Translations under genes and position numbers: made by a program
Assembly (NCBI RefSeq): GCF_014207095.1
Contig: NZ_JACHBG010000003.1
Coordinates: forward strand, 1-64,000
DNA length: 64,000 nucleotides
Direction of reading: 5' to 3'
Origin: Martinezella lusitana
GTDB taxonomy: Bacteria > Pseudomonadota > Alphaproteobacteria > Rhizobiales > Rhizobiaceae
The notes under the pieces: generated by a model
Seen by the model: only the letters and a program-made list of their open reading frames with translations
What the model was told of the DNA's origin: nothing
Database searches by the model: none
Part shown: piece by piece, positions 1-8,808 of the stretch
How the letters are laid out: each line of letters opens with the position of its first letter
How positions within the stretch are numbered: position 1 is the first letter of the stretch

Positions 1-30
1 ATTGATGCTGGCCTCCATTCCAGCATCAAT
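1..30. repeat. 11-bp perfect inverted repeat at the window edge
   Basis: ATTGATGCTGG (1-11) and CCAGCATCAAT (20-30) are perfect inverted copies around an 8-base loop. There is no T-tract on either side that I can see, so this is only a possible terminator stem. It could also be an element end, because the neighbouring acyltransferase remnant is broken. The left flank lies outside the window. Confidence 0.4.
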
Positions 31-313
31 GATCAATCACAAATCTGCTGATTTGGGAATCCCGCAACGATTCCGATAAGAAATGATCCGCTCTAAAGCG
101 GCGAAAAAAGAAGAGCCGAAGAGGTATTTTTCTCACGAAGAGAATTTCCGCCATAAGGCGGCCCGAGAGTACAAAGAAAAGATCAACACCCGCCGACGCC
201 AGACCGGGAAGGACCGTGTCCCCGCCAAAATGCCCCGTCAGCACAATCAGGATGGCGAGTCCGCGCCAGCCATCAAGCGCCGGAATATGAAATCGGTTCG
301 GAATTTCAGACAT
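26..313 (-). pseudogene. Truncated acyltransferase-3 family N-terminus
   Basis: The 95-residue reading frame begins like membrane O-acyltransferases of the Acyl_transf_3 (OafA/NodX) family. It has an IPALDGWRGLAILIV opening with the family LDGxRG motif, a first membrane segment, then GVDLFFVLSG. After the basic FFFRRF stretch (about residue 73) similarity stops and the frame ends in an unrelated tail. Full family members run to about 350 residues or more, so nearly all membrane segments are missing. No other frame nearby restores the family sequence, so this looks like a deletion or rearrangement rather than a single frameshift. I see no intact partner in the window. Confidence 0.6.
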
Positions 314-575
314 TGAACATCGCTGGGTGAGTGGTGCCCTGACGCCACCTTAGGGTGTCCATGTTAATAGATTGGGCACGAACGACGGCCATTGGTGAGA
401 GACGCCGCTTCATCGATAGCGGGGCCTTACATCCCGGACGAGGTCATCGGTTAGCACAGCTTGGACTTACGAAACCGCAGCCGTCAGAATATCTGGCGAT
501 CACTGCCGACGCCGCGGATCGGATACACGATCCTCCCATCTACTCGGGCTATTGCCAACGAGGCCCTGGAACGGC

Positions 576-1610
576 TTAGGGGAGCCGGCGCTTTATCGTG
601 TCGTAGTCCACGCAGCTCGATGGTGCGGCATTCTGCAGAACCAACGGCAGATCGAGGGAGGGAACCGGAAGCGTCAACACGTCGAGCGTCGCCGTCTGCT
701 CGGGCGACAGTCGGACATAGAGAGCGCCAAGATCGTCATCCAGCTGTTCCAGCGTATGCACGCCGATGATGGTCGACGACACAGCGGGCCGCGCCAATGC
801 CCAGGCAAGCGCGACCCGAGCGGTTGTCGTCTCGAGTTCATCTGCTATGCGAATCAAGGCATCGACGATATCGAGGCGCTGCGCATCGGGCTGCACAGCG
901 AACGGAGACGCGTGTTCGGACTCGAAATTTGCGATATTCCTGCGATTATATTTTCCGCTGATCAAACCGCCATTCAGCGGGGAATGCGAGACGACACCTA
1001 GGCCCATTCCTCTCGCCATCGGAATAAGTTCGCTCTCGAACAGCCGCGCCGCCAGCGAATATTCGATCTGCAGACCGATAAAGGGGGCCCAGCCATGAAA
1101 CTGGGCGATGACCTGCGCGTGTGCCACCTTCCAGGCAGGAGCATCGGAAATGCCGAAATAGCGCAGTTTTCCCGATCGGATCAGATCATTCAGTCCCGCC
1201 AATATTTCGTCTAGGGGAACCTGCATGTCCCAATTGTCGAGCCAAAAGAGATCGAGATAGTCGGTGCGCAGTCGGCGCAGGGTCTCTTCGCAGGCGGCAA
1301 CGATCGCCTCGCGACCCTGGCCCTCTTCCTGCTGCTCGACGCCGAATTTGGCACCGAGGACAAGGCGGTCGCGGCTAGCGGCTCTCTGCCCGAGATAATT
1401 GCCGACAATCGTCTGGCCGCCCGGCTTTATATCACCTCTACCTGTGTCGAGATAATTGCCACCCCTGTCGAGATAGCGATCCAGAATTGCCGCTGGTCGG
1501 CTTGCCCGCGCCTGCCAAACGAAACTTTCGCCGAAAGTCATGGTTCCCAAGGCAAGCGGACTGACACGCAAACCGGAGCGGCCGAGCGCGGCAAAATCTT
1601 CAAGATGCAT
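576..1610 (-). CDS. Aldo/keto reductase-like protein lacking catalytic Tyr and His
   Basis: This is an aldo/keto reductase (TIM-barrel, NADPH-dependent) homologue of about 344 residues. It has LGRSGLRVSPLALGTMTFG at the start, DYLDLFWL and RSGKLRYFGIS in the middle, and a C-terminal cofactor region with PAVSSTIIGV. The catalytic tetrad is degenerate. Asp55 of the DT motif and Lys88 (GAKFG) are present, but the Tyr position five residues after Asp55 is Asp60. The His position in the LxxH/WD motif is Asp125 (WLDNWD). It may therefore be inactive as a reductase. I chose the ATG at 1610 because GGGGGA lies six bases upstream; a GTG start at 1646 is also open. The gene stands alone on the minus strand. 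Confidence 0.8.
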   Translation of the reverse strand: MHLEDFAALGRSGLRVSPLALGTMTFGESFVWQARASRPAAILDRYLDRGGNYLDTGRGDIKPGGQTIVGNYLGQRAASRDRLVLGAKFGVEQQEEGQGREAIVAACEETLRRLRTDYLDLFWLDNWDMQVPLDEILAGLNDLIRSGKLRYFGISDAPAWKVAHAQVIAQFHGWAPFIGLQIEYSLAARLFESELIPMARGMGLGVVSHSPLNGGLISGKYNRRNIANFESEHASPFAVQPDAQRLDIVDALIRIADELETTTARVALAWALARPAVSSTIIGVHTLEQLDDDLGALYVRLSPEQTATLDVLTLPVPSLDLPLVLQNAAPSSCVDYDTIKRRLP

Positions 1611-1946
1611 TCCGAGTCCCCCGACCGGCATGGATTCCATGGACACACTACTAAGGCTACATAAGTAATATCGCCGACGAAAGGAATTAAGCGGCGATTT
1701 ATGATTTTACTATTCGGGATTCCGGACAATACGTCGGATTCCGACCGCACCGCCTGTTTCGAGCACAGCATTTCGTTGCGTCGAATGGAGTGGCCGCAGC
1801 GCTTCCCGATCATCATTGCGATTTCAAAGGCATATAATTTCGATCGGACGTAGGATCTGATCCTGTGCCACATGATACGGTTATTAGTCGTCAGCGCCTA
1901 GTGTATTGCGCCGCTGATCACCGTTTGGCGGGCCGCCGGTGAACCA
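1611..1946. other. Gene-free stretch
   Basis: There are 336 bases between the reductase-like gene and the hydrolase. I see no convincing reading frame, RNA gene or strong hairpin. The overlapping minus-strand frame here has no family character and atypical composition. Confidence 0.5.
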
Positions 1947-2876
1947 TCAGTTTTCTGGTTTCAGGACTGACGCAGGCCAGGGATTATTGCCCTCGCGCAA
2001 CCACTGCAGCGTATCGGTCCAGAAGCCGGCCGTATGGCTGTCGTGAAACAGGTTGAAGTGGCCAACTGCCTTGCGGCCGAAGTCTTCCGGGGTCAGCAGC
2101 ACCGCAACGCGCTCCGCCCCGACATAATAGCTCAACGTGCGGCTAACTGCCGGCACCGTGCCAAGTTCATCATCAGAAACCACGACGGCAAGGATCGGCG
2201 CCCGGACGGCAGCCATACGGCTCAATGCATCCTGCCTCTCGCTTTTCGGGTAGTTGAGCTCGAAGCGACGGCGACGAAAGCTCCATTCGTTGGCAACGCC
2301 AGCCGGCAGATCCTCCAGCCACCCCAGCCGGCGACCAGGGAAATAGCCGCAGACAGCCGTCATGATAGGCATGACAAGATGCCATTTCAAGAACAGACCG
2401 AGCCGCCGGCCCGGCGCATATTCTCCCCACCAGGCATATTGCGCACCCATGGTCAGGATGCGGTCGATCATCCCGGCACTTTCCGCCAGACCCGGCAGGA
2501 AACCGCCGATACTGTGACCAACGACCATCAGCGGACCGCCGCGATGACGATCCGCCATCAGCCGCAGCGCGGCGTCGAAATCCTGCATACCCCAATCGCG
2601 CCAGCGATAGCCGATGCCCTTGAGCTGCGGCGGACGCGACTGGCCGATGCCGCGATAGTCGAAGGTCAGGACATCGAATCCATGTCGCGTCAGAAATTGC
2701 GCGTAGCGATGATAATAGCGCGCGAGCACGCCCGTCGCCGGATTGATGATGACGCTGCCGTCGGGCTTTTTCGCCTCCGTGAGCCAGAGATGCCCGCCGA
2801 GAACGACATCGTCCTGGCAGCGAATGGAAAGTGGCAGGCTGCTAGCACTTGGCGAAAGGGGTGATTGCTGGCTCAT
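1947..2876 (-). CDS. Alpha/beta hydrolase
   Basis: This is a 309-residue cytoplasmic alpha/beta-hydrolase fold protein of the serine hydrolase type. VVGHSIGG carries the nucleophile elbow (Ser about 122). DYRGIGQS matches the strand before it, and a C-terminal VGHFNLFHD supplies a likely catalytic His. No signal peptide is seen. The ATG at 2876 was chosen because the fold begins soon after; an upstream in-frame ATG at 2939 would overlap the divergent TetR start. It is divergent from the TetR gene, with a palindrome between, so it is probably that repressor's target. The substrate is unknown. Confidence 0.85.
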   Translation of the reverse strand: MSQQSPLSPSASSLPLSIRCQDDVVLGGHLWLTEAKKPDGSVIINPATGVLARYYHRYAQFLTRHGFDVLTFDYRGIGQSRPPQLKGIGYRWRDWGMQDFDAALRLMADRHRGGPLMVVGHSIGGFLPGLAESAGMIDRILTMGAQYAWWGEYAPGRRLGLFLKWHLVMPIMTAVCGYFPGRRLGWLEDLPAGVANEWSFRRRRFELNYPKSERQDALSRMAAVRAPILAVVVSDDELGTVPAVSRTLSYYVGAERVAVLLTPEDFGRKAVGHFNLFHDSHTAGFWTDTLQWLREGNNPWPASVLKPEN

Positions 2877-2906
2877 GGCCTGCAAGATGCGGCGATCGGC
2901 GCGTTG

Positions 2907-2930
2907 TGTATACTCACTACTCGGTATACA
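2907..2930. promoter_or_regulatory. Candidate TetR operator palindrome
   Basis: TGTATAC (2907-2913) and GTATACA (2924-2930) are perfect inverted arms separated by 10 bases. They lie in the 61-base gap between the hydrolase (minus) and the TetR gene (plus). The placement fits an operator that controls both promoters. This is inferred; there is no binding evidence. Confidence 0.55.
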
Positions 2931-2937
2931 TTGAACC

Positions 2938-3552
2938 ATGAGAGACAGCACCCAGCCGACACGTGAGCGTATTCTCCAAGCCGCCGGAAAGCTGTTCCGC
3001 CGGGACGGTATCCGCGCGATCAGCGTCGATGCGATCGCCGAGAAGGCCGGCATTACCAAGCGTACGCTATATTACCACTTCCGCAGCAAGGATGACCTGA
3101 TCGCTGCGCATTTGCAGGCGCGCGACGAGCCGAACCTTGCGCTCTTCAAACGCTGGTTTGATGAGGCGGACGGCGATATCGCGGCGAAAGTGGCCGGCAT
3201 ATTTCGCAATCTGGCTCAGTCAGCCCGCGACGCCAAATGGAGAGGATGCGGCTTCTTGCGCACCTCGGTGGAATTGATCAATCTTCCGGGTCATCCGGCC
3301 CTGATCGCGGCCCGCGCTCATAAAAAGCGTGTCGAGGACTGGCTCTGCACTCTTTTCGCAGAGGCCGGAGCTGGCGACGAGGCGATGCCTCTTGCCCGCC
3401 GGATCATGCTGCTGCTCGACGGCTCGTTCGCAATCGTGCTGCTTCATCGAGATCCGAGCTACATGGAAACAGCCGCGGATGCAGCGGCTGACACCATCAG
3501 GCACGGCCTCACCAAGTCAGCCGCATCGACATCCAGCGATAACCCAAACTAA
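2938..3552 (+). CDS. TetR/AcrR family repressor
   Basis: This 204-residue regulator has an N-terminal TetR helix-turn-helix (residues about 8-55: TRERILQAAGKLF, then ISVDAIAEKAGITKRTLYYHF). An all-helical ligand-binding domain follows, with a GCGFLRTSVEL segment of the kind seen in several TetR_C domains. The ATG follows the palindrome by seven bases and I see no clear ribosome site, so a leaderless or weakly translated message is possible. It is divergent from the alpha/beta hydrolase and probably represses that gene and itself. Its 3' end overlaps the convergent gene at 3549 by 4 bases. Confidence 0.85.
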   Translation: MRDSTQPTRERILQAAGKLFRRDGIRAISVDAIAEKAGITKRTLYYHFRSKDDLIAAHLQARDEPNLALFKRWFDEADGDIAAKVAGIFRNLAQSARDAKWRGCGFLRTSVELINLPGHPALIAARAHKKRVEDWLCTLFAEAGAGDEAMPLARRIMLLLDGSFAIVLLHRDPSYMETAADAAADTIRHGLTKSAASTSSDNPN

Positions 3553-4133
3553 CTGAACGACAAAAGGCCATACAGGCTGGCAGCTGCGTGATCGATCACC
3601 ACCGACTTGTTTGCCTCGCCATCTCCGTCCTTCTTGTCGTCATCCTTCTGATGCGATCGCTTTTCGAGCGCGCGCGTGACTTTGTCGTTATCACCACCCT
3701 CCGTGGCGCTACTGATGACATCCTCAAGCGACAGGCCAAGCTTGTCGAGGCCGAGCTCTTTTTCGAGCCCATGAATAGCTCCTGCCGCGCCAGGTTGCAC
3801 CTTTAACTCTCCGAAGGCCTTCTTCATCGCCGCGACAAAGTCGTCCATGGACGCGTAATCGTTTCGCACAATGCCCAAAGCCTTGCCCGTGCGTTCGATA
3901 AGCTCGAGCTTTTGCTTGGCTATACTGTCGCCGTTCATGCTGAATATCGCTTCGGAGACTTTCGACTGCGCAGGGTTCGGCTGCTTGGAGACGCTTACGA
4001 TATTCGGCTGACCGGTTGACACCGCAATCAACTTGTCAGCGCTGGACTGTAGCCGCTGTGGCATCGTCGTGCTCACATTCACCTGCTGGAGAATGGCCAA
4101 TGCCGCCGAAGGCGCCGGGGAAATCGATGTCAT
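3549..4133 (-). CDS. Hypothetical protein, hydrophilic, 194 aa
   Basis: I do not recognise this protein as a named family. It has no membrane segment or signal peptide. The N-terminal part is Ser/Gln/Val-rich, the middle (about residues 75-150) is helix-forming with DDFVAAMKKAFGELK and LEKELGLDKLGLSLEDVI. A highly charged linker (KRSHQKDDDKKDGDGEANK) precedes a short hydrophobic end. The helical middle with regular Leu spacing resembles a small secreted or surface-associated protein, but that is a guess. It is convergent with the TetR gene, overlapping by 4 bases. Codon use looks normal for the region. Confidence 0.65.
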   Translation of the reverse strand: MTSISPAPSAALAILQQVNVSTTMPQRLQSSADKLIAVSTGQPNIVSVSKQPNPAQSKVSEAIFSMNGDSIAKQKLELIERTGKALGIVRNDYASMDDFVAAMKKAFGELKVQPGAAGAIHGLEKELGLDKLGLSLEDVISSATEGGDNDKVTRALEKRSHQKDDDKKDGDGEANKSVVIDHAAASLYGLLSFS

Positions 4134-4369
4134 CGCGAATCCTCGCGCGCTTCGGTCTCTCCCTCATGGGAGCCTAACGCAAGCCCTATGCCTCATGCGA
4201 TAGTCGATAACGAAAACACTACCGGAGGTTAGTTAAGATTTGCATAACCCAGGATATAGCACGAGGCTATTTATCCTCATAAGTTGTGAAAACTCCCAGC
4301 ACCAGAGTAAGGCGGATACGCCGCCGGTTCCGGCTTCGCAAACCGTCCTTCAGAGGCGGATTATGCCGG

Positions 4370-4720
4370 TCAATGAAATTTCAGACGCTCTCGTTCCAAT
4401 ATGGCAGGCGCGTCGACGCCCGCGATGGGCTGGGAAAGATCGCTCGAAATGTCGCCCGCAAGCTGCAAGTCGAGATAGCGTGCACAGCACACTCGCAGGA
4501 ACGAGGTGAAATTGCCGAGATCATGACCGGCGTCGATCGACTCGTGGTGCAGCTTGGTGATCAACTGCACCACGTTCATGCCGTCGCGCCGTGCGATTTC
4601 CTCCAGCTTCGACCAGAAGAAGTTCTCCAGCCTGACGCTGGTCACCATGCCGTCGATACGAAGGGAGCGCGTCGTGCTTTCCCAGAGTTTGGCATCGGCC
4701 TTGATGAACAATTCGCACAT
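4370..4720 (-). CDS. Ribbon-helix-helix domain protein
   Basis: This 116-residue protein matches the small rhizobial ribbon-helix-helix group (RHH_4 type). SLRIDGMVTSVRLENFFW forms the beta-strand/helix-A region, and KLEEIARRDGMNVVQLITKLH continues through helix B. These proteins are probable DNA-binding regulators that act as dimers. The ATG at 4720 has AGGGGAGG five bases upstream, which decides the start over longer frames. It begins 20 bases after the PfpI-like gene on the same strand, so the two are probably cotranscribed. The target is unknown. Confidence 0.75.
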   Translation of the reverse strand: MCELFIKADAKLWESTTRSLRIDGMVTSVRLENFFWSKLEEIARRDGMNVVQLITKLHHESIDAGHDLGNFTSFLRVCCARYLDLQLAGDISSDLSQPIAGVDAPAILERERLKFH

Positions 4721-4740
4721 GCATGCCTCCCCTTTCGGTC

Positions 4741-5337
4741 TCAGGCGGCGTTTGCTTCCGACAAAGCGGCAGCATCGAGTACTGCCATGAACTGCCGCAG
4801 CCACGACGGATGCGCCGGCCAGGCCGGTGCCGTGACAAGATTACCATCGGCGACAGCGTCATTGATGGCAATATCGGCGTAAATGCCACCGGCAAGTTCC
4901 ACCTCGGGGCGGCAGGCCGGGTAGGCCGAGCACGTACGTCCCTTGAGGACACCTGCAGCTGCAAGGAGTTGCGCGCCATGGCAGATGGCGGCAACGGGCT
5001 TGCCTGCCTCGAAGAAGTGCTGGACGGCCTTGATCACATCGGGATTGAGGCGAAGATATTCCGGCGCGCGGCCGCCTGGAATGACGAGCGCGTCGTAATC
5101 TTCGGCGCGGACACTGGCAAAGGTCGCGTTGAGCGCGAAACTATGCCCGCGCTTTTCCGAATAGGTCTGGTCGCCTTCGAAATCATGGATAGCGGTTGCG
5201 ACGGTCTCGCCGGCATTTTTGCCGGGGCAGACGGCATGGACCGTATAGCCGCAGGCAAGCAGCGTCTGAAACGGCACCATGGTTTCGTAGTCCTCGGTGA
5301 AATCACCTGTTATCATCAAGATCTTTGCAGCTGGCAT
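4741..5337 (-). CDS. DJ-1/PfpI family protein
   Basis: This 198-residue protein belongs to the DJ-1/PfpI superfamily. It shows [15 protein letters not shown] at the N-terminus with an acidic residue for the active site, [12 protein letters not shown] in the middle, and the nucleophile elbow AICHGAQLL with Cys119-His120. Members act as deglycase, glyoxalase or protease-like enzymes; which applies cannot be told from sequence. GGGAGG seven bases upstream supports the start at 5337. It is followed 20 bases later by the ribbon-helix-helix gene. The neighbouring DUF779 and aldehyde dehydrogenase genes fit a reactive-carbonyl theme, which is inference. Confidence 0.85.
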   Translation of the reverse strand: MPAAKILMITGDFTEDYETMVPFQTLLACGYTVHAVCPGKNAGETVATAIHDFEGDQTYSEKRGHSFALNATFASVRAEDYDALVIPGGRAPEYLRLNPDVIKAVQHFFEAGKPVAAICHGAQLLAAAGVLKGRTCSAYPACRPEVELAGGIYADIAINDAVADGNLVTAPAWPAHPSWLRQFMAVLDAAALSEANAA

Positions 5338-5430
5338 CGTCTTCCTCCCTGAAAACCAACGCCCGCACCCTAGCAAAGGATTTCGCAGCACGGGTATTAG
5401 GCAAATACTACAGGCAAACATCCCGTCGTT

Positions 5431-5823
5431 TCATCGAGTCTGCGAACCGCCGATACCCGGAATGACGCAAGCCTCACCGCCGCCAAACAGGCGCGAGCGT
5501 GTGAGAAAGCGTTTTTCGCGCCCGTTATCGAGAGAGAACATGCCACCGCGCCCGGGCACGACATCGATGATGAGCTGCGTGTGCTTCCATGCCTCGAACT
5601 GGCTGCCGCTGATGTAGACCGGTACACCACCGATCTCACCGAGCTTGACGTCGTTATCGCCGATCATGAATTCGTTTGCCGGATAGCACATCGGCGAAGA
5701 GCCGTCGCAACAGCCGCCCGATTGGTGAAACAGGATATCGGGATGATCCTGCTGGATCTCCCGGATGAGATCCAGTGCCTTTTCCGTCGCCAATACCCTT
5801 GGCTCCGTGCCTCTATCAGCCAT
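5431..5823 (-). CDS. DUF779 family protein
   Basis: This 130-residue protein matches DUF779. The signature region is FHQSGGCCDGSSPMCYP, followed by ISGSQFEAWKHTQLIIDVVPGRGG. The three cysteines may bind metal or form disulfides, which is inference. DUF779 genes are commonly found beside acetaldehyde/aldehyde dehydrogenase genes, as here: the dehydrogenase ends 79 bases upstream on the same strand, so they are likely cotranscribed. The ATG at 5823 is preceded by AGGAGG with a six-base spacer, preferred over the ATG two codons earlier. Its biochemical role is not established. Confidence 0.85.
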   Translation of the reverse strand: MADRGTEPRVLATEKALDLIREIQQDHPDILFHQSGGCCDGSSPMCYPANEFMIGDNDVKLGEIGGVPVYISGSQFEAWKHTQLIIDVVPGRGGMFSLDNGREKRFLTRSRLFGGGEACVIPGIGGSQTR

Positions 5824-5902
5824 GACCATCCTCCTTGTTGGATCGTAACGCACGAAGGCTCCCAGCCGCAGCCGGGAGCCTCACTGGCTTGGTTGGGAGG
5901 TC

Positions 5903-7411
5903 TCAGAAGAAGCCGAGCGCCTTAGGGCTATAGCTCACCAGCATGTTCTTGGTCTGCTGGTAGTGATCGAGCATCATCTTGTGGTTCTCGCGTCCAATGC
6001 CTGACTGCTTGTAGCCGCCAAAGGCCGCATGCGCCGGGTAGGCGTGGTAGCAATTCGTCCAGACGCGCCCCGCCTGGATCTCGCGGCCGAAGCGATAGGC
6101 GCGATTGCCGTCGCGGGTCCACACGCCAGCTCCGAGGCCATAGAGCGTGTCATTTGCGATTTCGAGCGCTTCCTTCTCGTCCTTGAAGGTCGTGACCGAT
6201 ACGACCGGGCCGAAGATCTCCTCCTGGAAGATGCGCATCTTGTTATGGCCTTTGAAGATGGTCGGCTTGATGTAATAGCCGCTTGCCAATTCACCACCAA
6301 GATCGGCGCGCGCGCCGCCCGTCAGCACCTCGGCGCCTTCCTGCCGGCCAATGTCGAGATAAGAGAGGATCTTCTCCATCTGCTCGCTCGATGCTTGCGC
6401 ACCGATCATGGTTGCCGAGTCGAGCGGGTTGCCCTGCTTGATCGCTTCCACGCGCTTGATGGCCCTTTCCATGAAGCGGTCGTAGACCGACTCTTGAATG
6501 AGCGCGCGGCTCGGGCATGTGCAGACTTCGCCCTGGTTGAGGGCAAACATCGCAAAGCCTTCCAGCGCCTTGTCGAAGAAATCGTCATCTTCGGCCGCCA
6601 CATCGGCAAAGAAGATGTTTGGCGATTTGCCGCCGAGCTCGAGCGTGACGGGGATCAGGTTCTGGCTGGCATATTGCATGATAAGCCGGCCGGTCGTCGT
6701 CTCGCCGGTGAAGGCGATCTTGGCGATGCGCGGGCTGGTCGCGAGCGGCTTGCCGGCCTCAAGGCCAAAACCGTTGACAATGTTGAGGACGCCTGGCGGC
6801 AGGAGATCGCCAACCAGTTCCGCCCAGACGAGCAGCGAAGCCGGCGTCTGCTCGGCAGGCTTGATGACGACGCAATTGCCGGCGGCAAGCGCCGGTGCCA
6901 GCTTCCAGGCGGCCATCAGGATCGGGAAGTTCCAAGGAATGATCTGGCCGACGACGCCGAGCGGCTCATGGAAGTGATAGGCGACAGTATCGTGGTCGAT
7001 CTCGCCGATCGAGCCTTCCTGTGCGCGGATGCAGGAGGCGAAATAGCGGAAGTGGTCGATGGCGAGCGGAATATCGGCTGCCATGGTCTCGCGGATCGGC
7101 TTGCCGTTGTCCCAGCTTTCCGCCTGCGCCAAGATCTCCAGCTTGTCTTCCATGCGCTGTGCGATCTTCATCAGGATGTTGGAACGCTCGGTGGTCGAGG
7201 TCTTGCCCCATTTGTCCTTGGCCGCGTGGGCGGCATCGAGCGCAGCGTTGATATCCTTCTCGTCGGAGCGCGGTATTTCGCAGATCTTGCCGCCGGTGAT
7301 CGGCGTCAGATTGTCGAAGTACTTCCCGGCGATCGGCTCGCGCCACTCGCCACCGATATAATTGCCGTATTTCAGCTTGAACGGAGATTCGACGATCTTT
7401 TGATGCAGCAT
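5903..7411 (-). CDS. NAD-dependent aldehyde dehydrogenase (acetaldehyde type)
   Basis: This is a full-length 502-residue aldehyde dehydrogenase. It has [23 protein letters not shown] in the cofactor-binding region, the general-base Glu in LELGGKSP (about 258) and the nucleophilic Cys in [11 protein letters not shown] (about 297). The [11 protein letters not shown] form and the [10 protein letters not shown] start are typical of the AldB/ExaC acetaldehyde and chloroacetaldehyde group, so oxidation of short aldehydes to acids is likely. GGGAGG lies just upstream of the ATG. DUF779 follows in the probable operon, and the GAF-Fis regulator gene lies 154 bases upstream on the same strand. Confidence 0.92.
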   Translation of the reverse strand: MLHQKIVESPFKLKYGNYIGGEWREPIAGKYFDNLTPITGGKICEIPRSDEKDINAALDAAHAAKDKWGKTSTTERSNILMKIAQRMEDKLEILAQAESWDNGKPIRETMAADIPLAIDHFRYFASCIRAQEGSIGEIDHDTVAYHFHEPLGVVGQIIPWNFPILMAAWKLAPALAAGNCVVIKPAEQTPASLLVWAELVGDLLPPGVLNIVNGFGLEAGKPLATSPRIAKIAFTGETTTGRLIMQYASQNLIPVTLELGGKSPNIFFADVAAEDDDFFDKALEGFAMFALNQGEVCTCPSRALIQESVYDRFMERAIKRVEAIKQGNPLDSATMIGAQASSEQMEKILSYLDIGRQEGAEVLTGGARADLGGELASGYYIKPTIFKGHNKMRIFQEEIFGPVVSVTTFKDEKEALEIANDTLYGLGAGVWTRDGNRAYRFGREIQAGRVWTNCYHAYPAHAAFGGYKQSGIGRENHKMMLDHYQQTKNMLVSYSPKALGFF

Positions 7412-7517
7412 GCCATCCTCCCTTGGTCGGCCGGTCCGCTAAGCGAACCCAATGGGAGAAATCTGCGTCCGTCCGGCCGTAAACGGTAGTGCCCCTGCGC
7501 GATGCTGCAGCGCACAG

Positions 7518-7535
7518 TGTCGCAACTCTGCGACA
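7518..7535. promoter_or_regulatory. 18-bp palindrome upstream of the aldehyde dehydrogenase
   Basis: TGTCGCA and TGCGACA are perfect inverted arms around ACTC, about 107 bases before the dehydrogenase ATG and just after the regulator stop codon. It is a good candidate binding site for the dimeric Fis-type HTH of the neighbouring GAF protein, but this is inferred from position and symmetry only. Confidence 0.5.
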
Positions 7536-7543
7536 GCTGCGCC

Positions 7544-7561
7544 ACGCAAGTGCATTGCCGA
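7544..7561 (-). promoter_or_regulatory. Possible sigma-54 type -24/-12 promoter
   Basis: On the minus strand the segment reads TTCGGCAATGCACTTGCGT. It has GG and GC dinucleotides exactly 10 bases apart, as in the TGGCAC-N5-TTGC consensus; GGCA and TTGC match. It would start transcription about 125 bases before the dehydrogenase gene. One base of the usual TGG is changed, and no AAA+ activator is encoded nearby, so this is a weak call. Confidence 0.35.
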
Positions 7562-7565
7562 ACGA

Positions 7566-8519
7566 TCAGTGCAGATTGAGGCGCTTCATCTTGCGATGGA
7601 GTGTCGAACGGCTCATGCCGAGCGCCGCCGCGGCCTGCGAGACGTTGCCGCCGGCACGGGAAAGGGCACGCAGCAAGGCGGCCCGCTCAGCCTCCAGCAG
7701 ATCTTCTCCCGTCTCTCCCCGCTGCTCTCGCAAAACGTCTGAAGCCGGGATTCCGGCTTCGATGCGATAATCGTCGAGTTTCAACGCAAGGCGGGCGGCT
7801 CGTGTCGCTCCAAGCACGAGATCGTTGCGATCGACGGCCAGAAGCGCCGAGGTGGAGGCTGTATCCGTTGGGACCATGACGAAACGAGCGCCGGCAAAGG
7901 CACTCCTGAACAGGTTGAGCTCGATGCGCACCGCCGCGTCGCGAACGGTCTGCGACAGGATTGCCAGGGTCGCATCGTTGACGTCATCGCGGCAGGTGGA
8001 AATATCCAGCGCTCCGGCCAGCTGCCCGCGATGGTCACGGATCGGCGCGGTCGTGCAACTCAAGTCGATGTTGGCGCACAGGAAATGCTGATCGCGGAAA
8101 ATTGCGACGGCGCGGTCGTCCGCCAATGCCGTTCCGATACCGTTCGTGCCGACGCTTGCCTCGGTCCAGACCGAGCCTGTCCAGAGACCGAGATCGCGAA
8201 ACTCCTTATCGTCGCCCGCTGCCCCGCGACGCTGGAGCGCAATACCATCCCGGTCGGTCAGCAGTAAGCAGCAGCCGGCCCTGCCGACTGCAAGGAAGAG
8301 ACGATCCAATTCATTGGTGGCTTCGGCAATCAACCGCCCGGAACGCTCGACGGCGGCGGCAAACTCCTGTCCGCTCAGCCGCATCGGTGAACGCTTTTCC
8401 TCCGGAGCAAGACGATGCATCACCATGCAACGCCGCCATGAGGCGGCTACGGACGAACTCGCCGCAGCCGACTGAGCCGACGCATAAACCTGATCCGCAT
8501 GCGCGGAATATTGATGCAT
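7566..8519 (-). CDS. GAF-domain, Fis-type HTH regulator (AcoR-like, no AAA+ domain)
   Basis: This 317-residue regulator resembles the ends of AcoR-type activators. An N-terminal region (SWRRCMVMHRLAPEE) leads into a GAF domain (about residues 70-215, with ASVGTNGIGTAL and APIRDHRGQLAGALDIS). The C-terminus is a Fis-type HTH (GGNVSQAAAALGMSRSTLH). The central AAA+ sigma-54-activating domain (GAFTGA, Walker motifs) of true AcoR is absent. The ATG at 8519 has GGGAGGAG upstream. The dehydrogenase operon follows on the same strand, so it is probably the aldehyde- or acetoin-responsive regulator of that operon. Confidence 0.82.
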   Translation of the reverse strand: MHQYSAHADQVYASAQSAAASSSVAASWRRCMVMHRLAPEEKRSPMRLSGQEFAAAVERSGRLIAEATNELDRLFLAVGRAGCCLLLTDRDGIALQRRGAAGDDKEFRDLGLWTGSVWTEASVGTNGIGTALADDRAVAIFRDQHFLCANIDLSCTTAPIRDHRGQLAGALDISTCRDDVNDATLAILSQTVRDAAVRIELNLFRSAFAGARFVMVPTDTASTSALLAVDRNDLVLGATRAARLALKLDDYRIEAGIPASDVLREQRGETGEDLLEAERAALLRALSRAGGNVSQAAAALGMSRSTLHRKMKRLNLH

Positions 8520-8808
8520 CTGGCTCCTCCCACCGAACGCGAAGGCGATTGTCGCTAAAAAAATAGGCCAAGGCAATCCTTCATTGGTTCCTTGCCTGTT
8601 AGCACCTTCAGGGCAATGGGGCTTGCTCCATGCCGAAGCCCCAAATTCCCGGCTCCATCCCTTTCAGGCGGCTGTCAGCGTGTTGTTGTAACAGCAACGA
8701 AACGACAGGACGGAGCTTGAGGCCCATTTCCATGAATGCCAGGTTCATTGGTGCGTATTTTGCCCGCGAGGGAGCGTTGCCTTATTGCCTGCATCCGGAT
8801 TTGTCCCG

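Noticed and set aside
6029..7489. 486-codon frame antisense to the aldehyde dehydrogenase
   Set aside because: The dehydrogenase on the other strand has all catalytic motifs, and the antisense frame has Arg/Asp/Leu-skewed composition without any domain.
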